A stretch of DNA of 64,000 nt, from NCBI GenBank assembly GCA_015065765.1, contig SVPP01000002.1:10696-74695 (forward strand), read 5' to 3'. Below the pieces are notes generated by a model, which did not search any database, was not told the DNA's origin, and saw only the letters and a program-made list of their open reading frames with translations. Position numbers and translations under genes: made by a program. Below are positions 7,917-15,272 of this stretch, in pieces; positions within the stretch are counted from its first letter, which is position 1, and each line of letters begins with the position of its first letter. The DNA comes from Oscillospiraceae bacterium (GTDB lineage Bacteria > Bacillota > Clostridia > Oscillospirales > Acutalibacteraceae).

Positions 7917-8819
7917 ATGTCTAAGAAGTTGAAGTTTTCACCGAAAGGTTTTCTTGACTTTTTCGGTAAAACAATTTTTGACATAGCACAACAGCAAAAC
8001 CACAGCCTACAGCTTACGGGCTACAGATATAAATCAAACAAGCTTCCCGAAGAATTTGAGGGTTTCAGAATTATCCACCTTTCCGATATGCACAACTGCG
8101 TTTACGGAAACGAGGCAGGTGACCTCATCAAAAAAATCAGACAGAATAAGCCAGATATTATCGTTATTACCGGCGACTCATTTGATTCAAGAAGACGTCA
8201 GTATTTCGATTCACTCGATATCATCAAAAAACTCCCTGAAATTTGCCCTGTATATTTTGTTACAGGAAATCATGAAGAGCTTTCGCCTGACCTGAAACAA
8301 ATTTTCCTGTCAGAAATCAGACAGGCAGGTGTGAAAATTCTTGACGGTAAAACAGAGGAAATCGAAAGAGATGGTGCTTCAATCTACCTCAGCGGTATTT
8401 CCGATTACACTTCATTCGCGGTTGAAATGAACCTTCTCCAAAAAGCTCTCGACAAAAACCTTGATTGCGATGAGCTTAACGCCATGAAGATTGCTTATAA
8501 AGAAAAAGTTGAAATTTTTTCAAAAAACAAGCCGGTCGGCTTTAATATTCTTCTGTCTCACCGACCTGAAATGAACAAGGTTTACAGCGAAAACTCTTTT
8601 GACCTTGTTTTCTGCGGTCATGCACACGGCGGTCAGTTCAGAATCCCCCCTGTGGGAGCAATCTATTCCCCGGGGCAAGGCTTTCTCCCGAAGCTCAGCG
8701 AGGGGCCCCACCTTTTCGGTAACACAACGATGATTGTCAGCAGAGGCCTGGGCAACAGCTCCTTCCCCATAAGAATCAACAACAGACCTGAAATTGTAGT
8801 TTGTGAGCTTCATAAGTAA
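7917..8819 (+). CDS. Calcineurin-like metallophosphoesterase (YaeI/YkuE-like)
   Basis: A 300-residue protein. The dinuclear-metal motifs appear in order: IIHLSDMHN (D-x-H), VITGDSFD (GD), VTGNHEE (GNHE), LLSHRPE and FCGHAHGGQFRIP. The last motif is typical of the YaeI/YkuE group, which acts on UDP-diacylglucosamine or other phosphodiesters; the substrate here is unknown. There is no cleavable signal, but the amphipathic N-terminus (KKLKFSPKGFLDFFGKTIF) could associate with membrane. The ATG at 7917 has AGAGGTGA at proper spacing; an upstream TTG at 7899 overlaps the -10 and is rejected. It is followed by a hairpin that also carries the next gene's ribosome binding site. Confidence 0.9.
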   Translation: MSKKLKFSPKGFLDFFGKTIFDIAQQQNHSLQLTGYRYKSNKLPEEFEGFRIIHLSDMHNCVYGNEAGDLIKKIRQNKPDIIVITGDSFDSRRRQYFDSLDIIKKLPEICPVYFVTGNHEELSPDLKQIFLSEIRQAGVKILDGKTEEIERDGASIYLSGISDYTSFAVEMNLLQKALDKNLDCDELNAMKIAYKEKVEIFSKNKPVGFNILLSHRPEMNKVYSENSFDLVFCGHAHGGQFRIPPVGAIYSPGQGFLPKLSEGPHLFGNTTMIVSRGLGNSSFPIRINNRPEIVVCELHK

Positions 8820-8825
8820 TAGAAA

Positions 8826-8866
8826 ACTCCCGTCTTGAATAAACTTTAAGACGGGGGTGTTTTTTT
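8826..8866 (+). terminator. Terminator hairpin that contains the next gene's ribosome binding site
   Basis: Arms ACTCCCGTCTT (8826-8836) and AAGACGGGGGT (8848-8858) pair, and seven T residues follow (8860-8866). The G-rich 3' arm (GGGGGTG) is also the only plausible ribosome binding site for the lipoprotein whose TTG start is at 8865, inside the T tract. Confidence 0.82.
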
Positions 8867-9371
8867 GAAAAAATTCGTCGCTTTTCTGGTTGCCTTTTCA
8901 ACACTTTTTCTTTCCTCATGTGTTCAAAAAGATTTGATTGATATTTATATTTTTGCTGACAGATTTGCAGAACACAGCGAAAACTTTGAAATAGATACGA
9001 AGCATCTTATGGCGAAAGAGGAGGGAGATTTTCTTAAATTCCCTTTAGCTTTCAGCAATAAGTTTTTACTCACTGTCAACGTTAACAGCAAAACCTCTCT
9101 TATAACCTCTTTTTCAGTGACATATATGTTTGATAAAAAAAGAGAAATAACCGATAATGATTTTTCCGCTTTCCTTGAAATTGCTGACAGTGCCGCAAAA
9201 GCCTTTACAAATTTTGAGAACACAGATGAAGTTTTTTCTGAAATTACTTTGAAAACAAAGTCAGATGTTCTGAAAGATAATCACATATCTTTTGAAAAAG
9301 ATTTTTATAAATTTTCTTTTGTTTCCAACGAACTCGGTTTTTATTTTACCGCATCAACCGAAAGAAGATAA
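8865..9371 (+). CDS. Putative lipoprotein of unknown function
   Basis: A 168-residue protein with a lipoprotein signal peptide: basic KK, a hydrophobic core (FVAFLVAFSTLF) and the lipobox LSSC at about residue 19. The mature part (about 150 residues) is rich in Phe, Lys and Glu, has no recognised domain, and alternates strand-like and polar segments. The start is TTG, positioned after the GGGGGTG embedded in the preceding terminator hairpin. Read-through from the metallophosphoesterase would be needed for expression unless a promoter lies within that gene. It is probably membrane-anchored on the outer face; function unknown. Confidence 0.75.
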   Translation: MKKFVAFLVAFSTLFLSSCVQKDLIDIYIFADRFAEHSENFEIDTKHLMAKEEGDFLKFPLAFSNKFLLTVNVNSKTSLITSFSVTYMFDKKREITDNDFSAFLEIADSAAKAFTNFENTDEVFSEITLKTKSDVLKDNHISFEKDFYKFSFVSNELGFYFTASTERR

Positions 9372-9376
9372 AAAAT

Positions 9377-9400
9377 AAGGAGTGTCGCGAGACACTCCTT
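9377..9400. terminator. Bidirectional terminator between two lipoprotein genes
   Basis: A perfect hairpin has arms AAGGAGTGTC and GACACTCCTT closing a GCGA tetraloop. A-rich sequence precedes it and AAAATTTTT follows it. Confidence 0.88.
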
Positions 9401-9418
9401 AAAATTTTTGAATTTATC

Positions 9419-10411
9419 TTACCAACCGAATTTTGAGTAAGTAACTGTTGTTGTAGCAGCGATAGAACCTTTACCGCCATAAACCTTTGAGATATCTCCG
9501 GTTGCATCCCAAGAGATAACAAGTTTCTGGATTTCACCTGTTGCTGCATCGATTGTTGCAACTACCTTGCCGTTGCTTGTCTTTTCATACATTGTAAGAT
9601 TTTTTGCAATGTCATCAAGAGCATCGTAAACAATAGCTGCTGTCTTGTGGTCAAAGCCGCTTCTGTCTGTGTTACCTACGCAGATACCTGACTTATCGAT
9701 GGGAGAATTGTTCTTTGTGTTTTTTCCGCCTTCTGTCTGGCTTGTACCTGCTTTTACATTGATTGTAATAACATAGTTTGAACCGCTCTTAACAGCTGTT
9801 GCTTTTGTTACATCAGAAGCTGTAAGTGTGCTCTTGTTGAGATATGCACCGCATTTGTCGTCGTTTGTATTTGTTCCCTTTTTTACTGTTTCTTTGAATG
9901 CGTTTTCAGCACCGATACCAAGGAAACCGAATACCTGATTTTTGAAGGGAATAAGAATACCATCAGCTTCATAACCTCTATCTACTGCTGAACGTGTCTT
10001 TGTGTAGCCGGGCTTCTGAGAAACAACCTTAGCTGTTGCATCCTGATAGTATTTAAGAACCTCTGCTGTTGACCACTTTGAAGGATCTTCAACTTTGCCT
10101 GCTGTGGGCTTTTCTGTCTTTTCTGTTTTTTCTTCTTTTTCAGTTTTTTCTTCTTTTTCTGTTACTTTTTCTGTAACAACGTCGCCGTCTTTGTCTGTAA
10201 CAGCTTCGCCTTCATCGTTTGTTACAACTTCTGTAACTTCTTCAGTAGCTTCTTCTTCGCCTTCTGTTGCTTCTTCGCCTTCTGCGTTTACGGGAGCATC
10301 TGTTGTAACTTCGGGTTCAGTTGTTGTTTCTTCTCCATCGCCATTGCCGCCACATGCTGCAAATGAAAAGAGCATGATGCCTGCCATGAGAAGTGCAAGT
10401 AATTTCTTCAT
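9419..10411 (-). CDS. Secreted lipoprotein with Glu/Thr-rich low-complexity linker
   Basis: A 330-residue protein. The signal peptide ends in the lipobox FAAC (Cys20). Residues about 22-112 form a low-complexity acidic linker of Glu, Thr, Val and Lys with short repeats (EKTEKEEKTEK). The C-terminal 215 residues form a compact domain ending TTTVTYSKFGW, with repeated strands and residues such as YVITINVKAGT and GEIQKLVISWDATG. This architecture resembles clostridial cell-surface lipoproteins in which a linker lifts a beta-rich domain through the wall. No enzyme motif is visible; function unknown. It is monocistronic, with its stop facing the bidirectional terminator. Confidence 0.82.
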   Translation of the reverse strand: MKKLLALLMAGIMLFSFAACGGNGDGEETTTEPEVTTDAPVNAEGEEATEGEEEATEEVTEVVTNDEGEAVTDKDGDVVTEKVTEKEEKTEKEEKTEKTEKPTAGKVEDPSKWSTAEVLKYYQDATAKVVSQKPGYTKTRSAVDRGYEADGILIPFKNQVFGFLGIGAENAFKETVKKGTNTNDDKCGAYLNKSTLTASDVTKATAVKSGSNYVITINVKAGTSQTEGGKNTKNNSPIDKSGICVGNTDRSGFDHKTAAIVYDALDDIAKNLTMYEKTSNGKVVATIDAATGEIQKLVISWDATGDISKVYGGKGSIAATTTVTYSKFGW

Positions 10412-10516
10412 AATAATTATCTCCTTTTTCGGATATGTTTTGTCGGGCTAAAATGTCTTGCCCACACCTTATAATTTACTACAATAAAAGAAATTTGTCA
10501 ATAGATATTTACGCTC

Positions 10517-11014
10517 TCAGACATTTTCTTCTCTGAAATCTACAATAAGCTCATCCCTTGTACTCTGAAGCTTATGATACTTTACACCTGCTGCATCAAG
10601 CATTCTTCTTGATGCCCTTGTGCCGACAGTGTCATGGTACTTATCGGAAATATAAATTACCTCTTTTATGCCACTCTGAATAATCGCTTTTGCACACTCA
10701 TTACAGGGGAAAAGAGGAACATAAACCTTACATCCCTCAAGACTTGAGCCTCTGTGGTTGAGAATTGCATTAAGCTCTGCATGGCATACATAAGGATATT
10801 TTGTATCATACTCATCCCCGCTTCTTGCCCAAGGAAATTCATCGTCATTACAGCCGATAGGGAAACCGTTGTATCCTACCGATACAATCTTGTTATTTCC
10901 GTCAACAATACAGGCACCAACCTGTGTGTTGGGGTCTTTGCTTCGCTGAGATGCAAGCTGAGCCACACCCATAAAATACTCATCCCACGATATGTAGTCT
11001 TTACGCTTTTCCAT
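10517..11014 (-). CDS. dCMP deaminase (ComEB-like)
   Basis: A 165-residue zinc deaminase. The zinc-binding and catalytic motifs are H78-A-E80 in CHAELNA and C104-x-x-C107 in PCNECAKAIIQSG. An N-terminal PNTQVGACIVD and GYNGFP pattern is typical of deoxycytidylate deaminases. It converts dCMP to dUMP, feeding thymidylate synthesis. The ATG at 11014 is chosen because AGGAGGG lies six bases upstream; the ATG at 11050 has no such site. ComEB in B. subtilis sits in the competence operon, but there are no com genes here. Divergent from the methyltransferase. Confidence 0.9.
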   Translation of the reverse strand: MEKRKDYISWDEYFMGVAQLASQRSKDPNTQVGACIVDGNNKIVSVGYNGFPIGCNDDEFPWARSGDEYDTKYPYVCHAELNAILNHRGSSLEGCKVYVPLFPCNECAKAIIQSGIKEVIYISDKYHDTVGTRASRRMLDAAGVKYHKLQSTRDELIVDFREENV

Positions 11015-11137
11015 ATTACCCTCCTGTGAATTTTTATTGTCTGTGTTCATTGTATCATTAAAAATAAATTATTGCAATACCGCAACAAAATATGTATAAT
11101 GATTACTGCTATTCGAAAACAGATTCGGGGTATAAAA

Positions 11138-11926
11138 ATGAATGTTGATATTTTGAAACAAAATGAAAACAGCTGGAACGAGTTAGCAGAAGATTTCTTC
11201 GGAGTAACTGCATTGCCGGTGCTTGGCTGTTCTATTCCTACGGAAGATGAACTTCACCTTTTCCCTGATCTGACCGGTAAAAGTGTTTTTGAAATGGGAT
11301 GCGGAAGCGGTCATTCACTTAAATGGTGTGCAGAACATGGTGCGAAGGAGCTTTTCGGTCTTGATATTTCCGAACAGCAACTCAGAACAGCTAAAAAGGT
11401 TCTCGAAGAAAACGGATACTCATGTATGCTTTTCCATCAACCGATGGAAGATAACACAAATATCCCGCAAAATTACTTTGATGTTGTTTATTCCATATAT
11501 GCAATCGGTTGGTCTACAGACCTTGGGAAAACTATAAAAAATGCTGCTTCATATTTAAAGCAAGGCGGAATATATATTTTTTCTTGGGACCATCCGCTTC
11601 TGCATTGTGTTGACCTGGAAAGCATTTCAGTTTCAGGCGGTAACAGAACAAACTCCACTGTAGAGCGTATTATATTTAATGGTAATTATCTTGAAGAGGA
11701 TTATTATACTTTTGAAAAATACGGTAACCCTCTGACTCTTCAGAACCACAAGCTTTCTACATACATCAATGCTCTCGCTGACGCTGGATTTGTCGTTGAA
11801 AGAGTTGTTGAAGAAACGAATAAAAAAGTTTTAGAAAGAGCTACTGAATTTTCATCCGGTTACTATGCAGACTATAAAGCTAAGCACTTCCCTCTTTCAA
11901 TAGTCTTCAAAGCACGGAAATTATAA
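11138..11926 (+). CDS. Class I SAM-dependent methyltransferase
   Basis: A 262-residue protein. SAM-binding motif I is FEMGCGSGHSL (about residues 50-60), the acidic residue after beta2 is in LFGLDIS, and motif post-I/IV is YFDVVYSIYAIGW. It starts with NENSWNELAEDFFG, a form common in small-molecule methyltransferases. The substrate is unknown. The ATG at 11138 is weakly supported by GGGG seven bases upstream; an ATG at 11072 would give a basic 22-residue extension that looks non-conserved. Solitary gene, followed by the tRNA operon. Confidence 0.82.
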   Translation: MNVDILKQNENSWNELAEDFFGVTALPVLGCSIPTEDELHLFPDLTGKSVFEMGCGSGHSLKWCAEHGAKELFGLDISEQQLRTAKKVLEENGYSCMLFHQPMEDNTNIPQNYFDVVYSIYAIGWSTDLGKTIKNAASYLKQGGIYIFSWDHPLLHCVDLESISVSGGNRTNSTVERIIFNGNYLEEDYYTFEKYGNPLTLQNHKLSTYINALADAGFVVERVVEETNKKVLERATEFSSGYYADYKAKHFPLSIVFKARKL

Positions 11927-12010
11927 TTTCAACATTTACTTTTGTTTTGTTCGTACCACATAACATACACCTATAATAAATACACAGACAAAATTAAAAC
12001 TTAAAATTCA

Positions 12011-12039
12011 TTGACAATAAACTGTCTTTTGTGTATAAT
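12011..12039 (+). promoter_or_regulatory. Consensus promoter of the tRNA-Pro/tRNA-Val operon
   Basis: A perfect TTGACA (12011-12016), 17-base spacer and perfect TATAAT (12034-12039) end 19 bases before the tRNA-Pro 5' end. It is the strongest sigma-A-type promoter in the window. Confidence 0.92.
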
Positions 12040-12058
12040 ATATTGGCAGTTAAAAATC

Positions 12059-12134
12059 CGAGGTGTCGCCCAGTTGGTAGGGCGCTTGGTTTGGGACCAA
12101 GATGCCGCAGGTTCGAGTCCTGTCACCTCGACCA
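12059..12134 (+). tRNA. tRNA-Pro (anticodon TGG)
   Basis: A 76-base cloverleaf: acceptor CGAGGTG/CACCTCG, anticodon stem CTTGG/CCAAG with loop TTTGGGA giving anticodon TGG, T-loop GTTCGAGTC, discriminator A and genomically encoded CCA. It is first in a two-tRNA operon and reads CCA and probably other CCN codons. Confidence 0.97.
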
Positions 12135-12136
12135 AT

Positions 12137-12212
12137 GGGAGCATAGCTCAGCTGGGAGAGCATCTGCCTTACAAGCAGAGGGTCACAGGTTCGAGCCCTG
12201 TTGTTCCCACCA
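12137..12212 (+). tRNA. tRNA-Val (anticodon TAC)
   Basis: A 76-base cloverleaf two bases after tRNA-Pro: acceptor GGGAGCA/TGTTCCC, anticodon stem TCTGC/GCAGA with loop CTTACAA (anticodon TAC), T-loop GTTCGAGCC, discriminator A and encoded CCA. It shares the upstream promoter and the terminator at 12214. Confidence 0.97.
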
Positions 12213-12213
12213 G

Positions 12214-12253
12214 AAGACAAGCATAACACAAAAGTGTTATGCTTGTCTTTTTT
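12214..12253 (+). terminator. Terminator of tRNA operon
   Basis: A long perfect hairpin (arms AAGACAAGCATAACAC and GTGTTATGCTTGTCTT, AAAA loop) starts two bases after the tRNA-Val CCA end and runs into a T tract. Confidence 0.95.
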
Positions 12254-12322
12254 GTTCTGTTGTATATTATGAAAAAACTTGTAAAAAATACTATTGAATA
12301 TCAGATGAAAGTGAGTGTTTTT

Positions 12323-12595
12323 ATGATAAAGGGAGTTAACCATCAGGTTGTAGAAGTGAACAAGCCTGCATGTGAATATTTTGAAAAAGTTCTGTTCTTC
12401 GTCAAGCCGGAGTATGCATCGTTGGGAAGTGCGAAAATCAGCGAGAAGGCAAACAGTATTGCGGTAAACACCGGAAGTCCCCCAAGGGCAAGAAAAAGAG
12501 GAAAAAAACGCGTTTATTCTGCTTTTTCTCCTGTTATCTGGGCAACAATAGGTGCTGTCACATCTGCGATAATAATTAAATGCTTTGGTCTTTAA
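12323..12595 (+). CDS. Small conserved clostridial membrane-anchored protein
   Basis: About 90 residues. The N-terminal half (MIKGVNHQVVEVNKPACEYFEKVLFFVKPEY) resembles a short conserved segment seen in uncharacterised clostridial proteins. A basic patch PPRARKRGKKR follows and one C-terminal membrane helix (about residues 70-90, FSPVIWATIGAVTSAIIIKCFG). The start is uncertain: ATG 12323 has a weak AGTGAG upstream, ATG 12305 is an alternative adding MKVSVF. Likely an inner-membrane protein with a cytoplasmic N-terminal domain; function unknown. Confidence 0.6.
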   Translation: MIKGVNHQVVEVNKPACEYFEKVLFFVKPEYASLGSAKISEKANSIAVNTGSPPRARKRGKKRVYSAFSPVIWATIGAVTSAIIIKCFGL

Positions 12596-12603
12596 AAAAC
12601 TGA

Positions 12604-12632
12604 TTGAAAAATCCCTGCTTTTGTGGTAAAAT
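12604..12632 (+). promoter_or_regulatory. Promoter of small membrane protein gene
   Basis: TTGAAA (12604-12609), a 17-base spacer and TAAAAT (12627-12632), 30 bases before the TTG start at 12662. It probably also drives the HAD phosphatase gene. Confidence 0.65.
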
Positions 12633-12661
12633 TTATAAAACAATTAAAGGTAGGGATTTTT

Positions 12662-12835
12662 TTGAAAAAACCTCTTGTAAATTACATAAGAACAGGTTTT
12701 CTTGCAGGACTGCTTGTTGCAGTTACGATTGCCAATTTCATGGACCTCAACATGATTCTCTGGTGTGCCATCGGACTTTTTGGCGGTGCGGGAATCGGTG
12801 CGATATGGGGACTTATTGCAAGAGCTAAAAAGTAG
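12662..12835 (+). CDS. Small two-helix membrane protein
   Basis: A 57-residue protein starting at TTG behind AGGTAGGG. Two membrane segments (about residues 11-28 and 31-51) are joined by a tight NFMDLN turn. The second is glycine-zipper rich (GLFGGAGIGAIWGLIA). The tail is basic (RAKK). No family is recognised. It lies 11 bases before the HAD phosphatase gene, so they are probably co-transcribed. Confidence 0.62.
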   Translation: MKKPLVNYIRTGFLAGLLVAVTIANFMDLNMILWCAIGLFGGAGIGAIWGLIARAKK

Positions 12836-12846
12836 GGGAAAAAGCT

Positions 12847-13638
12847 ATGCTGAATAAAAAGAAATTATTTTTATTTGATATTGACGGTACAATCGCAGTT
12901 GATAACACGATTTATGACGGCACCTTCGAGCTGATTGAACACATAAATTCAATCGGTGGCAAAGCTGTTTACATCACAAATAATTCAACAAAAAGCCGTC
13001 AGGACTACATCGAAAAATTCAAAAAATGGAACATAGAAACAGACGAAAGCAATTTTATTACAGCATCCTTTGCAGCGTGTAAATATCTGAAAGAAAATCA
13101 TGCTGACGATAAAATTTTTGTCTGCGGTACAAAATCCTTTGTGAAAGAGCTTCGCGATTACGGCCTTAACGTAACAGAAGAAAATGATGATGACATCAAG
13201 TGTGTTATCGTAGGATTTGACAATGAATTCACATATCAGAAAGGCGCACTTACTTGTGAAATTCTTCTCACAAAGGATGTAACATATCTCGCAACAAACC
13301 CTGATTTATGCTGTCCAACGGCTTTCGGAAGTATTCCTGACTGCGGAGCTATATGCGCCCTTCTTGATTGTGCTGTGAAGAAACAGCCCTACTATATAGG
13401 TAAACCAAACAGAGAAATCGTTGACATATGCCGTGAAATGACAGGTTTCAGCATAGACGAAACAATCGTTGTAGGCGACAGACTTTATACAGATATCGCA
13501 TGTGGAATCAACGCAGGCGTTGAAACCGCAGTTGTATTCACAGGCGAAGCAAAAAAAGAAGATTTAGAAGACACTGAGTTCAAACCCACATATGAGTTTG
13601 AAAATATAAGAGAATTTCTGAAAGCAGTCAAGGCGTAG
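12847..13638 (+). CDS. HAD-IIA family phosphatase (NagD-like)
   Basis: A 263-residue HAD hydrolase. Motif I is FDIDGT with nucleophile D11 and acid/base D13, motif II is TNNSTKS, motif III includes the lysine in IGKPN, and motif IV is VGDRLYTDIACG. The large cap domain between motifs II and III and the sequence Y.TNNSTKSR place it in subclass IIA with NagD, 4-nitrophenylphosphatase and phosphoglycolate phosphatases. It dephosphorylates small sugar or nucleotide phosphates in the cytoplasm; the physiological substrate is not deducible. It is likely in an operon with the small membrane protein before it and the hypothetical gene after it. Confidence 0.92.
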   Translation: MLNKKKLFLFDIDGTIAVDNTIYDGTFELIEHINSIGGKAVYITNNSTKSRQDYIEKFKKWNIETDESNFITASFAACKYLKENHADDKIFVCGTKSFVKELRDYGLNVTEENDDDIKCVIVGFDNEFTYQKGALTCEILLTKDVTYLATNPDLCCPTAFGSIPDCGAICALLDCAVKKQPYYIGKPNREIVDICREMTGFSIDETIVVGDRLYTDIACGINAGVETAVVFTGEAKKEDLEDTEFKPTYEFENIREFLKAVKA

Positions 13639-13648
13639 AAATATTATT

Positions 13649-13987
13649 ATGAGTGAGCTTGATATAAAACAAAAAGACTATTGCCAGGCAGTTATAGTAT
13701 CGGATTTTATTGCAAAAACAAAAAATATTATTGAAAACAATCCCGATATAACAGATATTACTTTTATACCTGTAATTAAAGGATATGATATACGTTTTAA
13801 AGCGAAAAATGATTCGGTATATATTTCTCTGAGATTTAAACGTGTTTTTACAAAAAGTTTAAGAATAAAATTTCACGGCAGAGAAAATGCCTGCCGTTAT
13901 TTTTCCTCAAAAAATCGTGAAGAAAACACGGCAGTATTAAATAAAATTTTCAATCAAATCAAAAAAGAAATCACCGAGGAACACTGA
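13649..13987 (+). CDS. Hypothetical protein
   Basis: A 112-residue soluble protein, Lys/Ile/Asn rich and noticeably more A+T-rich than its neighbours. It has a probable N-terminal helix, then strands (DITFIPVIKGYDIRFKAKNDSVYISLRF), and a C-terminal helix. No family is recognised. No good ribosome binding site precedes ATG 13649, which lies ten bases after the HAD stop, so translation may depend on coupling. Its stop lies inside the loop of the downstream terminator. The open frame and position support a real gene, but confidence is moderate. Confidence 0.55.
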   Translation: MSELDIKQKDYCQAVIVSDFIAKTKNIIENNPDITDITFIPVIKGYDIRFKAKNDSVYISLRFKRVFTKSLRIKFHGRENACRYFSSKNREENTAVLNKIFNQIKKEITEEH

Positions 13988-14000
13988 AAATTCCTCGGTG
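13972..14000. terminator. Bidirectional terminator
   Basis: Arms CACCGAGGAA and TTCCTCGGTG flank a nine-base loop that contains the stop of the upstream gene. AAAATTTTT follows on the plus side and TTTCTTTTTT on the minus side. The identical 10-base arms recur in the terminator at 16377. Confidence 0.88.
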
Positions 14001-14016
14001 AAAATTTTTATGTAAC

Positions 14017-15198
14017 TCAGAAATCAACTTCCATTCCGTAGTAAATGCATGTGAAGAGTTTTTCCATTACCTCAGGGTCGATTGCTCTGGGATTTGTTCC
14101 CGTACAAGCGTCGCCTACTGCGCGCTCAGAAATTCCTGCGATTTTCTCTTTGAATTCTTCTTCGATAATACCGAATTCTTTAAGAGTTTTTGGAATTCCC
14201 ATGAGAGCATTCATATCATCTATTCTCTTGCAAAGGCTGTTGATAAGAGCCTGCTGTGAATTTCCGTCAAGTCCCATTCTGCGTGCGATTTCAGCATAGC
14301 GTGATGCAGCAACCGGATCTTTTGAGTTATATTTGATAACGAAGGGAAGGTACATAGCATTTGCACAACCGTGTGTAATATGACCTGTTGAGAAAATTGC
14401 ACCGGTCTTATGAGCCATTGAGTGAACAATACCAAGAAGTGCATTCGAGAATGCCATACCTGCAAGACACTGAGCATAGTGCATCTCTTCTCTTGACACA
14501 AGATTTCCTTTATATGAAGGAAGAAGATGATCAAGTACCATTTCGATTGCATGGAGTGCAAGAGGATCAGTAAAAGCACAGTTTGCAGTTGAAACATAAG
14601 CCTCAATTGCATGAGTAAGAGCATCCATACCGGTGTAAGCTACCTGTTTTGCAGGAAGACCTTCTACAAGCTCAGGGTCAACGATAGCAACGTCAGGTGT
14701 AATGTTGAAATCAGCAAGAGGATATTTTACACCGTTTGCATAATCTGTGATAACTGAGAAAGCTGTAACCTCCGTTGCTGTGCCTGACGTTGTGGGGATA
14801 GCCGCAAATTTTGCCTTCTGACGGAGTTGGGGGAAATTAAAAGGAATGCAAAGCTCTTCGAATGTGGTTTCGGGATATTCATAAAATGCCCACATAGCTT
14901 TCGCTGCATCAATAGGTGAACCGCCGCCCATCGATACAATCCAATCAGGCTGGAATGCACGCATAGCTTCTGCACCGCGCATTACAGTTTCAACTGAGGG
15001 GTCAGGTTCAACACCTTCAAAAACTTCTACTTCCATTCCGCCTTCCTTAAGGTAATTGATTGCTTTGTCAAGGAATCCCTGACGTTTCATTGAACCGCCA
15101 CCGACTACTAAAATCGCTCTCTTTCCGCCTAAGTTTTTAAGCTCTGAGAGTGAGCCTTTGCCGTGGTAAATGTCTCTTGGTAATGTAAATCTTGCCAT
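14017..15198 (-). CDS. Iron-containing alcohol dehydrogenase (second copy type)
   Basis: A 393-residue Fe-dependent alcohol dehydrogenase of a different subgroup from the one at 6585. The NAD(P)-binding segment is VSMGGGSPIDAAKAMW. The metal site comprises D in VDPELVEGLP, the helix TGMDALTHAIEAYVS, and the histidines of GIVHSMAHKTGAIFSTGHITHG. The N-terminus FTLPRDIYHGKGSL is typical of the group related to the AdhE C-terminal domain and clostridial butanol/ethanol dehydrogenases. It probably reduces acetaldehyde or longer aldehydes during fermentation. It has its own promoter in the end of the upstream methyltransferase gene and ends at a bidirectional terminator. Confidence 0.92.
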   Translation of the reverse strand: MARFTLPRDIYHGKGSLSELKNLGGKRAILVVGGGSMKRQGFLDKAINYLKEGGMEVEVFEGVEPDPSVETVMRGAEAMRAFQPDWIVSMGGGSPIDAAKAMWAFYEYPETTFEELCIPFNFPQLRQKAKFAAIPTTSGTATEVTAFSVITDYANGVKYPLADFNITPDVAIVDPELVEGLPAKQVAYTGMDALTHAIEAYVSTANCAFTDPLALHAIEMVLDHLLPSYKGNLVSREEMHYAQCLAGMAFSNALLGIVHSMAHKTGAIFSTGHITHGCANAMYLPFVIKYNSKDPVAASRYAEIARRMGLDGNSQQALINSLCKRIDDMNALMGIPKTLKEFGIIEEEFKEKIAGISERAVGDACTGTNPRAIDPEVMEKLFTCIYYGMEVDF

Positions 15199-15243
15199 GC
15201 TTCATGTCCCTTTCTTATTGTTAATATTTTATCAATCCTGTTT

Positions 15244-15272
15244 ATTATACCCTATATTACAGAATTTTGCAA
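15244..15272 (-). promoter_or_regulatory. Promoter of second Fe-ADH
   Basis: On the minus strand, TTGCAA (15272-15267), a 17-base spacer and TATAAT (15249-15244). The -35 lies within the last codons of the upstream methyltransferase gene. Confidence 0.72.

Noticed and set aside
10095..10451. Plus-strand frame rich in Ser/Val/Phe opposite the acidic lipoprotein
   Set aside because: It is the complement of the Glu/Thr low-complexity linker; no ribosome binding site and no family features.
12050..12643. Long minus-strand open frame across the two tRNA genes
   Set aside because: It is antisense to tRNA-Pro and tRNA-Val and contains the familiar artefact peptides (RARTCDP, RTRTCG) that arise from tRNA complements; no ribosome binding site.
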